Part shown: positions 21,586-33,667 of the stretch, piece by piece
How the letters are laid out: every line of letters starts with the position of its first letter
How positions within the stretch are numbered: the first letter of the stretch is position 1
From: Tulasnella sp. 424
Taxonomy: Eukaryota > Basidiomycota > Agaricomycetes > Cantharellales > Tulasnellaceae
Length of the DNA: 64,000 nucleotides
Assembly: GCA_019633425.1 (NCBI GenBank)
Contig: WSUB01000169.1
Coordinates: 21,456-85,455, forward strand
Reading direction: 5' to 3'
Translations under genes and position numbers: made by a program
The notes under the pieces: generated by a model
Told to the model about the DNA's origin: nothing
Seen by the model: only the letters and a program-made list of their open reading frames with translations
Databases searched by the model: none

Positions 21586-22922
21586 GCGATGGAAACGAGG
21601 GCTTGATCTAGCGCTGTCGTTCGAAAGGCAGCTGCAGACGCTGAGATACTCCCCCAGTGCATTCGAGCCACCTCAATCTATTCCCCAATCATCATAATCT
21701 GAATGTAGCCAAATCACTGACCCTGATCCAGACATGCGGATGGTCTTGAGACGGCAGGACAGCGCACATAATGCATTAAAGAGTTCGTGGCTGTGCGCAA
21801 AAGATCAAATCTCCGTAAGAGCTGGAGGAGCCTATCGACCTGCCGGGGGGTCGTCAACTGGGAGAGAAACCATTTCCCTGTCATACTCGAATCGTCGATG
21901 CTCGAAATAATGAACGATTCGGGGTATTTGATTACTAGCTATAGTAGAGCCAATTGACCGTGATCATGATGTTCACAGCGAGCTCGTTGGCCGTAATTTT
22001 GTCCCCAAAGGCCTGAAGAGCGAGATCAATGGTTTCGGAAAAGAAATCCCAATGAGCACTGCATGCGAATCGATATTGTTGCATTTGGTATCGTGTTGGG
22101 ATTAGATTAGACAACGGCGGAGGAATCTTGACGCTTGGTCAGTCGAAACGGGGAGACACTTTGTCTCCGTTGGTGCTATATATATCCCTCTCTTGGCACA
22201 ATCCCCCTAGCCCGAAACCCCCCGCTAGCGTCACGCATCCTCCCAGTAAGCCCAAGACTTTGCTCGCACACTTTATATTACGGTCCTGTTGAGGAAATCG
22301 TGGCTGGGTGGACGACCGGCGCTCGAGGCAGGCTTCGGCGAAGGAACAAGATGATACTGCTGTTGGGGGAACTGATCTCCTAACTATGAAACGTGCTCAG
22401 CAACGCTTGATCGTTCTTCGAACTCGTAGACGCTCGAGCTACCAGCTTGTGATTTTGCTGTACGTCGAGACGGATGCAGGATACTGAGTTATCTAGTAAT
22501 TGAGAAATCGGTGGACAAGGGCTGCTGTAAATATTCTCGCTCGCTTTGTCGAGCCTAACCTTTCGAATTCTGGGAGGAATGTTTGATGGCAAGGTCTAGG
22601 CTGAAGTTTGCTATGATTGTTCGTTGCGGTGTCGTTGGAGGGCGACATGCCCCGGCGCGTCCCGAGTTATTCAATTAGCCCATAGGAAAGGAGGTTGGCA
22701 ACGTCTGCCCAGACCCAAGGACTCTGCCGATCGTCCGCCTGACTGGGGTGGGAAAGGACAGGTCGACTGGTATAAATAAAGCACCTCTAAACATCCTCTT
22801 CCCGCAACTTTCAACGTTCCTGCACCGCTCCTTCGCACCGACCTTCTCGCCTTCACTCATCAACCTCTTGCTCACACTCTTAGCCCTCTTCCCTCTCCAC
22901 CCACCAACTCTTAGCTTTCAAA
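21586..22922. other. Spacer between duplicated blocks, with one possible coding scrap
   Basis: Most of this stretch shows nothing recognisable. On the minus strand, about 22110-21948, an open stretch reads FACSAHWDFFSETIDLAL then QAFGDKITANELAVNIMI and stops after VNWLYYS. Its composition is protein-like and could be the last exon or relic of a gene. I could not find a partner exon or a family. The last 150 bp are CT-rich and probably form the promoter of the gene that starts at 22923. Confidence 0.4.
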
Positions 22923-24320
22923 ATGCTCTTTAAGTTTTTCACCACCTCCTCCCCCGCAAAGTTTGCCACGACTACCCAGGCGGGATCCAAACCCCAACAG
23001 GCCAGTCCCCCTCGGGCTCCGATCAGCAAGCCCTCGATACTTCGAGTTATTTTACAGAAGCTCCGTCGTTCGGCTGTTCAACCAAAGGTGAATCCGGCAC
23101 TGAGCGTGTTAGCTCGAACCGTTTTCGATGATGCTGATACTCTCGAGCCAGAGCGCGCACTATCACCATCCCCAGGTGAGTTATATATCTCTTCTAAACG
23201 TCTTGGATTGGTGTTTTGGATTGTCTTCGACTGACCAACTCTTTCCCCTCTGTCGTTTAGGCCGCCTCCACCCACCCTCAAGAAGGAAACAACAGTTCCG
23301 GTTTTGCAACGTCTTCGACAACTCCTTACCCGATAGCTCCGACCATCGAACCCGCTCAGCTCACAACACCACTCTCATTCGCCGTTACCAGAGTCCCCTA
23401 CAACTCTCCACTCCCAGCGGCCACTTCCCCATCACCCCCGCTCGCTTCCGACCTCACTGCAGGCAGCAGCGAAATTGCTGAGCTCAAATCTACTCTGTTC
23501 CGGCTCAAACGCCAGAAAAACGATCAAATTCAACGAGTTCATAACATGTTCCACCACGTACTCGTCCCGACCGCTACTGCATATGCCACCGAACTCGATG
23601 CAGAAGCCAGAGCTCGAAAACTCGCCGAGGAACAGCTTGAAAAGGAGATTTCCGGTTATACGAAGGCGGGCGGATTGCGGGTGAAGGAGCGCGAGCGGAG
23701 ATGGGACGCGGAGGAAGCGAAAGCAAAGCAAGGAACTCGAAGGCCAACTACTCGAGTTGCAAGCCCGGACCGACTATCGCCACGTCGAGGCGCTCCAGGA
23801 TGCACTGCAAGGACTCGAGCTTGTCGACACAAGCGATAGGCTGCGGGTGAGCTTGCCGGTTGAGAAGTGCGTCGTCGCCTTCATAGAGCAATTGCACGCC
23901 GATACCCGAAGTGATTCGGGGCGTTCGTGGTCCTCAAGCTGGCGTGAAGAAAGGACAACAGCAGGATCGGAACCTCGGCGAGCAGGTTCGACGCAGGAAC
24001 CTTCCGACGTGTCGGAGGGTGAAGAACCTTGTTCGGAGGAGTCTGGGGAGCGCAGCCGGGCGTTCCTAGGTGCACCAGTGTCGCCCCAATGGTCTAACGA
24101 GGGGTTGACCTGGGTGAATAGCGGGAGTGGCAACCCAATCCCCAGACCATCGGCGAGCTCACTGCGCCGGATGCTGCGTGGCCGGCAAGGGAGGCGACTG
24201 AACGCTATGCGCGTCGCCTCTGCTTTCGGAGACAGTAGCGATGAGGAAGACTTCGGGAAGGTCCTGGACCACCGAACCTACCGGGTTTCCTACCCTGGTA
24301 GCGGTGATGGATCTGACTAG
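22923..24320 (+). pseudogene. Frame-disrupted copy of an acidic coiled-coil/Ser-rich unknown gene
   Basis: Exon 1 (22923-23175) starts MLFKFFTTSSPAKFATTTQ and ends in phase 1 at a GTGAGT donor. The only acceptor (gtttag, 23260) puts the next exon out of the coding-like frame by one nucleotide; the related copy at 63.9 kb has one base fewer there and stays in frame. The coding-like frame (GFATSSTTPYPIAP, then coiled coil LKSTLFRLKRQKNDQIQRV, AEARARKLAEEQLEKEI, RERRWDAEEAKAKQ) needs a second +1 shift near 23720 to continue as KELEGQLLELQARTDY. It then runs open to a stop at 24320 through SDVSEGEEPCSEESGE, RRMLRGRQGRRL and FGDSSDEEDFG. With two shifts and no room for introns I call it a decayed gene. 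Sequencing error is the alternative. Family unknown. Confidence 0.6.
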
Positions 24321-24899
24321 TCGTCTCTTGAGGGTCCCGCCGACCCCACCTAGGTTCGTGTTCCTTCGGTTGAGTAAATGCCCGACGCTTAACTTGAAAC
24401 TCTTCTTCAGCCTTATCCATAGACTTGGTCAAGTTCCACCCTTGACCTCCTGAAACACACAACCGACTTGATTCTTTACTTTGTGTTCCTTCTCTCTCTT
24501 ACTTGTGACTTTCTTGGACTTTTCTTATTTTCGGTTTTGGTTTCTTCCTAATATCCCTTTCATGGACTTGGCCTTTGTCCCGTGTTTCTCCCTTGCCTCT
24601 CGCGAACTGTTTCCTTTCCTTTTCTGTCTTTTTTTGTATCCCCTCGAGTCTCACTTTCCCATTGACCCATTTTATTTATTTACAAATGATCGGGCACCTT
24701 TTTCAGCTCAATTATTTATTTGGTTTCCTGGCTTACTACCTCCGATCATGAAAGTGATCCGCTTGATCAGCGTGAAGTCTCCCAGCTATAGTTGAAGTAC
24801 CTGGGGAAAGCGAGGGTCCGGAAGTCAGTCTGGTTATACGCTTCATTGGGCTCTGAGGTCTGAAGAATTGTTTCGTCGCGCCTCGAGCGGGCCAACGAA

Positions 24900-26475
24900 T
24901 CTTCAGTGCGCGCGTGAATAAATGAATCCGGGTAGCAGTACGCATATGCTTAACTCGGCTCCGGGACGATGGAATTCTCTCTTGCGCGAAAAAGACGAGG
25001 GCCGTATACAGGAGACAGCCTCAGACGCGCTTTCGGCAGCTAGACGGATGGTCACAAAACGACTCTACGGACAAGAGGTATTGGATCCCATTCCAAGGAA
25101 AGTACTTCAGCGAATTGCGTCGCACTAGGAGCAACAAAGACGAAAGAAAAAGAAACGGAAGTCTTCTAGATACCTGCAATACGGCATCACGAAGGAAGCC
25201 AAAACTGCGATCGCACCGACCAAAACAGTTGACGGGGCTAAGCGTCCAGAACCGGTGGTGTAAGGGGATCCAGAAGCAGAGAAGCATCCGCAACGTTGGC
25301 GTTGGCAGAAGTCGCAGTGGCAGCCGAGGGAAACGGTCTCGCAAGCGCTGCTGGTGGCAGGTCCAGAAGCCGCCAAGTTCTGCAAGGCCGAGGTGATATC
25401 GGCGGGGATGACGGTTCCAGAGCCGTTGATGTCGGGCGGCACCTTCACCGGATTCGAAAGACTAGGGTTGGCAGCGTAAAGTGCTGGGTGTACATGGTGT
25501 TCTGAGCGAGCGCACCGTATTGGAACTCGGTCATCGAGCTGCATGCCCCAGTTCTCAGCTGTGGTTCCGGCGGTTTGATTGGAGATGTAGGACCAGAGAG
25601 CGGCCGCCGTGGAGGAGTCCTAATGAAGCGAGAAGTAGGGTCAACTATAAGCTCTAAGAAATGAAACGACGGTGAGACACGTACGGTTTGGGTTAACGAC
25701 TGCATGTGGGATCCAACTTTCGTCGTCGAGTCGACAGCAGCCGGCTCAGCGTTGGGCGGGTTGATGGCAACGAACATTCCCTTCTGGCAATGGTTGGGAC
25801 GGTGCAGTAGAAGAAGCTGGAGTGGATATCGTTGATGACCTGGTCCAAGACGAAGTTCTTGTTCTGTGGATCGGAAGAAGGATGCGCCGAGGGACTTGCA
25901 TGATTCAAAGCAGAGGACTTGGTGACGGTGTGAGAACCTCCACCCGAGACGAAACGGACGGTGCCGCCGACGGAGGCGTCAAGGTCGAAGGGGAAGTAGC
26001 GGAGAACGGCTTGTGAGGCGAAAATGACGGTGCCGTTGTATAATTAGCGTTACTGGGGATTGGGAAGTCCAACCAGGCTTGGGTGCAGTAGTTGTAGCCC
26101 TTGCTTCCTCGGGAGGCAGGCGTGGCGTAATCCACAGCGGCGGTCGCGATGGTAATAGCAATCTCCTTGGCAAGCTCGGTGGTCGAGTGGTGGTGGCGGC
26201 GTAGTTGTATCGGTAGTTGGCGCCGTTGTATGCGGTCGGAGAAGCGAGCTCCTTGAGGTCAGACTTGACAATACTTTCGTAAGCCGAGACAGTGACTTCA
26301 TTTCTGATGGCGGACCTTTGCGAAGTTACATCATGGGAGCTAGGAATAGCGGGTCAGGCGAGATTCGTACTGGCGCGAGTCTCGGTCATATGGTACACAT
26401 CAGCAGTCACCCGAGAGAGGAGAGCAGCGAAAGCGACGAAAGCGGTTCTAAAGATTACAAAGAATACCTGTAGAC
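24900..26475 (-). pseudogene. Dead copy of the GPI-anchored cupredoxin gene
   Basis: On the minus strand it follows the intact cupredoxin gene at 60.69-62.22 kb from exon 1 (TAFVAFAALLSRVTAD) to the C-terminus (STVLVGAIAVLASFVM). The start ATG region is altered. The sequence matching APMM is followed directly by a TAA. One C is missing in the run that follows the copper-ligand Cys codon (cgtccc against cgtcccc), shifting the frame between the Cys and His ligands. The Met/Thr-rich repeat is largely deleted. It cannot make the protein. Confidence 0.85.
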
Positions 26476-27000
26476 GTGCAATTGATGGACAAGACCTCGG
26501 AGCTTTCGTCGGCGGACACAAAGATGTGACCCGGGAACCACGTTCCCAGCCCAACGGAACGCTGTTACAGTAGTGCATCCATGATTAGTTTCTATTACAG
26601 CAGTGCCTTTGAGCGATCTATTACTCACTTTGTTCCAGTTGTCTGTCAGGTTATATCAACCCGTATATCACCCGTAAGCGTTGTTCGTCGTCTTGGCCAG
26701 CTTCAGGAGAGTTTTCCAGCTCGTCGCATCAGGAGTAACAGTCTCATGCTTCCATCAGTCCAGTGTCTCCACCATCTCTTCCATCCAAGCCCGTCGACGT
26801 GCCCGGTAAAAGTCGGTCTGAAGTTTTGCTCAAGGAACCTTGGTCTTTCGCGTCGAGACCGCCGGCCTGAAAGTTTCGGGACATCGTGTGCTGGGGGAAG
26901 CCTTGCTTGCTTGTTGGCTGAGGTCGGAAGTTATGGGATCCAAGGGCGAGGTGTATGATGAATGACGAAAGGTTGAAATTAAGGGGCCAAAGCGTAGACA
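26476..27000 (-). pseudogene. Dead 5' fragment of ATG15
   Basis: This matches the first two exons of ATG15 (20.51-21.12 kb) in the same orientation, from the codons around IKGTS back past the start. About 150 bp corresponding to roughly 20.95-21.11 kb, including the start codon, are missing, and the catalytic exons are absent. Stops and small indels break the remaining frame. It directly abuts the dead cupredoxin and lies divergent to the living NTH1. Confidence 0.8.
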
Positions 27001-27360
27001 AAGCTTACATTCGCAGTTTGTTCGGGTTTCAAGTTAGATCCGGCGGCTTGCCATCGTCTCGCCTTTTCACCTTCACCACTTCATTCAAATACCTTCATCT
27101 GGCCCAATTATTACGAATATCAGCTTTTGCGTCGATAATAGGCCGTGTTAAGTGTTGGCGACTTGCTTCCATCGCGTCGAGCATAACAACGTTAGCGACG
27201 TCATCCAACATGGGGAGGTCCGTATTTTTTTTGCGGAAAATTCTTCGATCTCATTGCTGACGCGTTCAACACAACTTCTAGAAAACGCCCAGCATTAAGT
27301 GACTCGGAAGAGTCAACGCCGCTAGACCTAGAAGATTCACTTTCTCCACCACCACCCGCG
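26476..27360. repeat. Right copy of the ATG15/NTH1 divergent-promoter duplication
   Basis: Same orientation as 20510-21585. Shared landmarks include ggggccaaagcgtagacaaa (26978 and 21209) and ctagacctagaagattcac. In this copy NTH1 is intact and the ATG15 half is truncated, with its start codon lost. Confidence 0.85.
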
Positions 27361-28724
27361 TCGAGCAAGCTCCGCCAAGCCCTTTCTGGATTCGCCTACA
27401 ACGCACCGGGCCCAAGCACACGTTCCACTGCCAAGCGAGTGAAACTAGAAGAACCCGATGAAGAGCTTACATCGCCTCCGCCTGCTGGTAAACTGAGAAC
27501 TGAACCAGCAGAAGCCACTCCTCCAAAACGCAAGGGCGTCAAGAAAGGTAGTACGCCCACCGCACGAAAACCAAAACCGATCCAGAAAGAGCTGGATGTA
27601 CCCCATGCCGCGCCACCCCATTGGAGAGAGACCTACGATTTGATTGTAGACATGAGGAAGAATATTTCTGCCCCGGTTGATACCATGGGTTGTGCAAGTG
27701 CAATGAAGAACGAAGAAAACGAACGAGTGAGCTTGTTAACCCTGCTGTTTGGGTTTCACGTATATTAATTCACGATACTCATTGATAGAGCCGACGTTTT
27801 GGAACTCTCATAGCCCTCATGTTATCATCTCAGACCAAGGACGAAGTCACGACCGACGCCATGAATAAACTGCGCTCCAAAATCGGTGAATTAACCGTCG
27901 AAAACGTCCTCGCCACCGACGATGAGGTAATCCAAGAGTGCATTTGCAAGGTCGGGTTTTGGCGACGGAAGACTGGGTGCGTGCCGGATTTTAGTTCAAG
28001 GACGTGGTGCTGAAACCTTGGATAGTTATATTCGACAAACGGCCCAGAAGCTAAAAGACGAATTCGAATCCGACGTCCCACAAACGGTCGACGAGCTCTG
28101 CTCGCTACCTGGGGTCGGGCCTAAGATGGCGTACCTAACCCTCCAGGTTTGTCGGACGGTTCGCCTTTAACAAACAGTTGCAATAACTCGAGTCACCCCC
28201 GCTGCAGGTCGCTTGGAACCTAAACCTCGGTATTGGAGTCGACGTCCACGTGCACAGGATTACCAACCGTCTAGGATGGCATAAACCACCGACCACCACA
28301 CCCGAACAGACTCGATTGAATCTTCAATCTTGGTTGCCTAAAGAGTTGCACGGAGCGATAAACCCTTTACTGGTCGGGTTTGGCCAGGTATGTTTCACAT
28401 TCACATTCCCTATGTATCGTTCCGTTTTGTTCAATCAACCAACCTTCCTAGGTTATTTGCCAACCAGTCGGGCCAAAGTGCGATTCGTGTGTTCTGTCAT
28501 CGCGCGGTCTCTGTCCTAGCGCTGTAAAGGTTAAAGCAAAGGCTAAGGCGAAAGGCACACCTACCAAGGCCAAGACTCTGAAAAGGTCGCTGACGGAGGT
28601 CATGAAGGAGGAAGGCGACGTATTGGAGCGGATCGACCCAGAGGACGAGGTTGGCACCCTTGCATTTGTCGAAGACCCACCAGATCTGGTGGGCCCTGCG
28701 ATAAAACTCGAGCCCCCTACGTGA
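27210..28724 (+). CDS. NTH1: Endonuclease III-like DNA glycosylase/AP lyase Nth1
   Basis: A bifunctional base-excision-repair enzyme that removes oxidised pyrimidines, in nucleus and probably mitochondria. The start exon is only M-G-R (27210); a GT-AG intron then leads to [18 protein letters not shown]. The N-terminal 110 residues are basic, Pro/Ser-rich and contain [12 protein letters not shown]. The catalytic domain begins [20 protein letters not shown] and shows the helix-hairpin-helix [11 protein letters not shown] and the catalytic-Asp segment [17 protein letters not shown]. The [4Fe-4S] loop is [11 protein letters not shown] followed by VLSSRGLC (spacing C-x6-C-x2-C-x7-C, two residues longer at the end than the bacterial enzyme). 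The hairpin Lys is in PGVGPK. Introns are short and in phase. The stop is at 28722. It shares a divergent promoter with a dead ATG15 fragment. Confidence 0.95.
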
Positions 28725-29087
28725 TAGGTGATTATAAGGAGATGCTCGGTATTGTATATACGTTCTATTTGTAATAGCTATTTAAAGTGTCTAGACATAC
28801 TCATCGCGAAGCCAAGTTGCACGACGGCTGACCCAGAGATTCAATTACATATGCAGAAGCCCAAGCAGAAAAATAACATGAAACCAAGAAATACCCCAAG
28901 GAAACTCTAATCTTATAAAAGTTCGTGTGAGAGAAATAGCGAGCGTTATGTCGCCGTTGAGAGTCCCAAAAGCAGGAGGGCAGTCGCAAGTGAGGGGCGT
29001 TCCATTTAGATGCGTCGGACGTCCAGAGCCATCGATACGGCATCTTTTCCCCTCATGATGCCGGTGTGAAAGGATAGAGAACATGCT

Positions 29088-30639
29088 CTAAATGTAGCTC
29101 GTGCAAGCTAGTCGGTTGAGCTCGTCATCCAGCTTCGGCCTTCCGGGTTCATCAGTCGCCATCATGTTCCTATACAAAATAAGCAATCAGGTCAAACTTC
29201 AATCGTAACCAGTACAACGTCCAATCACGTACCTGGCGATAAGCGTCCCATGCCTCCACGTTCTTTCGCGCGGTGGACTCGACGTAGTGGCCGGGCGCTT
29301 AGGCAATTCACCAGCTTGCTTTGTCTTCGTTGAAAGAACGAGTAACGTTGTGTGATCCGCTGTTCTGGGGCGGCGAGTAGGAGTTGATGGCTGAGGGGGG
29401 AGATTCCTGGACTCAACCGAGCCAGTTGACTGTGGTACTGGGGGAAGACGGAAGCTGCGTGCAAGAGATGAGCTTCCCATTCAGGGCTGGACGTGATTCA
29501 CTCACGCAGTGGCGACCTCGTTTTCAAAGTTCTCCACGTTAATTTCGAGGCTCAAATCACGTTGACCGGGCTTCGCAGATGCATGAGGCGTTGGCCAACT
29601 TCCCCAAACCGTGGCCTCGCTCGATCCGCTACTGACGATAGTCCCTCCAGATGATCCTGAGTTGCTCCTCTTGGAGCGAATAAAGAGGTCCTCCCCAGAG
29701 ATGGCTGGAGGAGAGGAAAGGTAGGCCCAATTAACGTTGTCAAGGAAGCTATCCACACGACTGATAGTACAAGCCAATGCCGGCTATGTCAGATTCCACG
29801 GCTTGAATTAATTAGGCCTGGTTGCTTACACTTCCGGAGACAACGTTGAAGTCGTTGACGGTGAGGAGAATTGTGAGAGAATGTCTAGGCTATCATCGCT
29901 GTCGGAGCGCATGAGCATAGCGCTAACGATACCCTGTAGGGCTGCGTTGGCATCACGGACAGCCTCGAGAGGCGAGGCAGAGGGGGGTTGGAGTGGCTTT
30001 GGGGGAGATGGATTTACTGGTGGTCGTAAGGCGGGTGTTCTTGATTGGCGATCGATATCTTCTGGGCCAGTGGTTCTGAGGAACTCGCTGGGGAAGTCGG
30101 ATCGAATCCATCGAGCACGAAGGTGTTTCGTTAGCCAACAGCTCGAGGAAGAAACCAAGCCAAAGAAACTTACGCCAGGGTTAGCTTGCTCGATGAGCTT
30201 GACCGAGGTCTTCGCCTAGATAGGCTAGCTTCCCTCGGTTCAAGCGAAAGCGCAGGGATTGGAGAAGGACTATTACAGCCCTGGGGTCAGAATCCCGCCC
30301 TCCGTTTTGGTTATGCCAGAAAAGTCCTCACGTTTCGAGTGTCGAGCCTTTGTAAAATCTCCGTAGGGTCTTGGAGCTCCTCGATCGTGAAATCGACGGG
30401 CCAGCGCGTAGAACCGCTGATGGGGTTTCTGGTCTTGAATCTTCATCGAGTGGGAATAGAGTTGACGTAGGAGACGAGAGAGGAGAGCTGAATAGCTGCC
30501 CTGTGACTTTGAATATCATGTTCTGTTTGGAAAGGACGAGAGTGCAAACGTAGGAGTGGTCGTAGAAGGGGAGGTGCAGGAAGGAACGAAGCGTTAAGGG
30601 CAGGGGGTGATCATGGTAATAAAGCAGTGAAGTCGACAT
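29088..30639 (-). CDS. Unrecognised multi-exon Ser/Pro-rich protein
   Basis: A spliced model of about five or six exons, with phases agreeing at most joints, starts MSTSLLYYHDHPLPLTLRSF. The exons read STRWPVDFTIEELQDPTEIL, then TSVKLIEQANPG, then WIRSDFPSEFLRTTGPEDID with a Pro/Ser-rich linker and VRDANAALQGIVSAMLM, then VRVDSFLDNVNWAYLSS and DLSLEINVENFENEVATA, then FRLPPVPQSTGSVESRNLPP and a last exon ending LDDELNRLACTSYI. The stop is at 29088. The helical blocks suggest a folded core, and the rest is disordered. No membrane segment or signal. I cannot assign a family. The first exon-exon joint (donor GTCAAC) is the least certain. Confidence 0.6.
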
Positions 30640-30699
30640 GGTTTGTTTCTCGTTGTAATGTCCAAAGAGGGAGACACATGGAAGAAAGATTGAAATGTA

Positions 30700-31625
30700 T
30701 TGTTCCTGCCCGAGGCCGCGGGGACGTACGGTAGGAGCATCGTGCCGGACCAATAGCTAAGAAACCACAACAACAACACATCTGAATGTTTATTGAGAGG
30801 GATGATGGAGGTAAATACTAAATGGCTCGTCTGGCGGGACGAGGTACGCACTTTGGTATGTTTTCGTCCAGGTCCCCTTGACATTGAAGCACATGTTTCC
30901 CATCTAAACCAGTCGACTCCGTGACAGCACCAGCACTAGGAACAAATTCTTCAAGACTACGCCGTCGGATAAATCGGGGAATGTAGTACCCTTCGATCGG
31001 GAGTGAACTGAGCACCGTCAGTTGCATCCCCCAAAGCCACTGACATTCTAGATTACGTCGAGGGCGCACTTCACGAGATAAGAGCCCTAGATCGACGCAT
31101 GTCACTAAGAGTTTTGGAGAATGAGGTGGCCGGCGGCGCCAACGTTTTCATCCGTGCCGACCAGTCGGGATCAAAGACTCTCGGTCTTGGCTCGAAAAGG
31201 AAAGCGAAGGATAATGTTTGTCATATAAATCAAATCCCTATCTGTCCTGCACACACAGAGTAGTGTCGTTTCTCCAGATTGCTGTTCAAGCCCCTTTGGG
31301 GGAGGCTGAAGTGATTATAAGACAGCAATGGGGCATGGATTCGACAGCCAACGTTCATAGACCCGGCCGAATAATATTCCTAATCGGGAAGGTTCGTACC
31401 TCAAACTGAAGTAACGCAGAATAAATTTAGAAAAGCTCTCTTCGAGCAAAAAAGTAGGGGATTGATACAAGAACGTAAGGTAAGCCGAGGGGGTTTGTCT
31501 ACTTATATATACAGGTGTAGGAGAGTTCCACTTTAAGTGGTCCAGTTTTGAAACGACAACTCGAAAAGCCCAGTCCAGCGTCTTCCGCAGGTCCGAGAAC
31601 AACAACAGGATAAGAAGGGAAGGAA
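30700..31625. other. Spacer upstream of the unknown gene and downstream of adenylate kinase
   Basis: Several minus-strand frames of about 95 codons overlap here (30594-30884, 30818-31105, 31315-31605). One of them, with IEGYYIPRFIRRRSLEEFVP, is protein-like in composition but has no start context or partner exon that I can justify. No gene called. Confidence 0.4.
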
Positions 31626-32922
<1,297 letters not shown>

Positions 32923-32940
32923 GATGATAGTCGTCTAGGA

Positions 32941-33667
32941 ACGTCTAAGAGGGGGGGAGAGGGGCAGGAGGGGGGTACGAGGAGTGATGACTGCAGGAAT
33001 GGACTCTAGAGCAGTTGAAATTTAAACGTCCTGGATTTTTGCGTTGGGGCAGATGGGGGTTGAAAAGTCGTTCGAGGCACACAGAGAAGGTCAGGGTGTG
33101 GGAATCGATTTGTGGCGTAATTACCTGAGTTTCTGTCTCAGCCCAGTCACGTGTGCCCCAAAAGGTCTCGGCCGACGTAAACAGCCTCTTCTCAATCGAG
33201 CACGAATACGTCAATCGACGCTCGCCTTGGGGTGAGCGGCGACCGCCTGGAAAAGCCAGAGAAAGTGGTCTGACATCGAAGTGCTATAGAGCATAAACAC
33301 GGAAGCCCGTCTTTGCACTCGTGCTGATAGCTTCTTTCACGTGGTGTCTGTTGCACGATCGATTTTGCTTGGAGGATAGGGGAATAACGAATACCAGGAC
33401 CGCTTGGAACGGGGAATAATTCGCGTCTAAAGTCGCTTGCGTAGCTGAAACGATTGCCCGAGGAGCGAAGTACTATGCGAGATCGTTGGTCTCACGTTGG
33501 CCCTGGTTTGCCGAGTCACGGGGAGCGAAAGCCGTCGGCCTCGTCTGCTGACTTGGGGAGAAAAAAAAGACATTATGTAAACGGATACAGGTATAGTATA
33601 CATTTAGAAAGTGGACGAGAGGTGCTGGGTCAGAGTTTGGGTCAGCTAATCCTGGACGAACGGCGAC
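32941..33667. other. Intergenic spacer
   Basis: A purine-rich stretch near 32950 lies just upstream of the adenylate kinase start and is probably promoter. The rest has short frames only. No gene seen. Confidence 0.5.

Larger units (their letters stand above)
22923..26475. repeat. Inverted duplicate of the unknown-gene/cupredoxin pair (left, decayed copy)
   Basis: The segment repeats, in opposite orientation, the region from about 60.69 kb to the window end. Both hold the same two genes convergently with a similar 3' spacer: the pyrimidine-rich stretch at 24480-24760 matches the purine-rich stretch at 62820-63100 on the opposite strand, and the tail after the cupredoxin stop matches too. Both genes are damaged in this copy. 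Confidence 0.85.
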
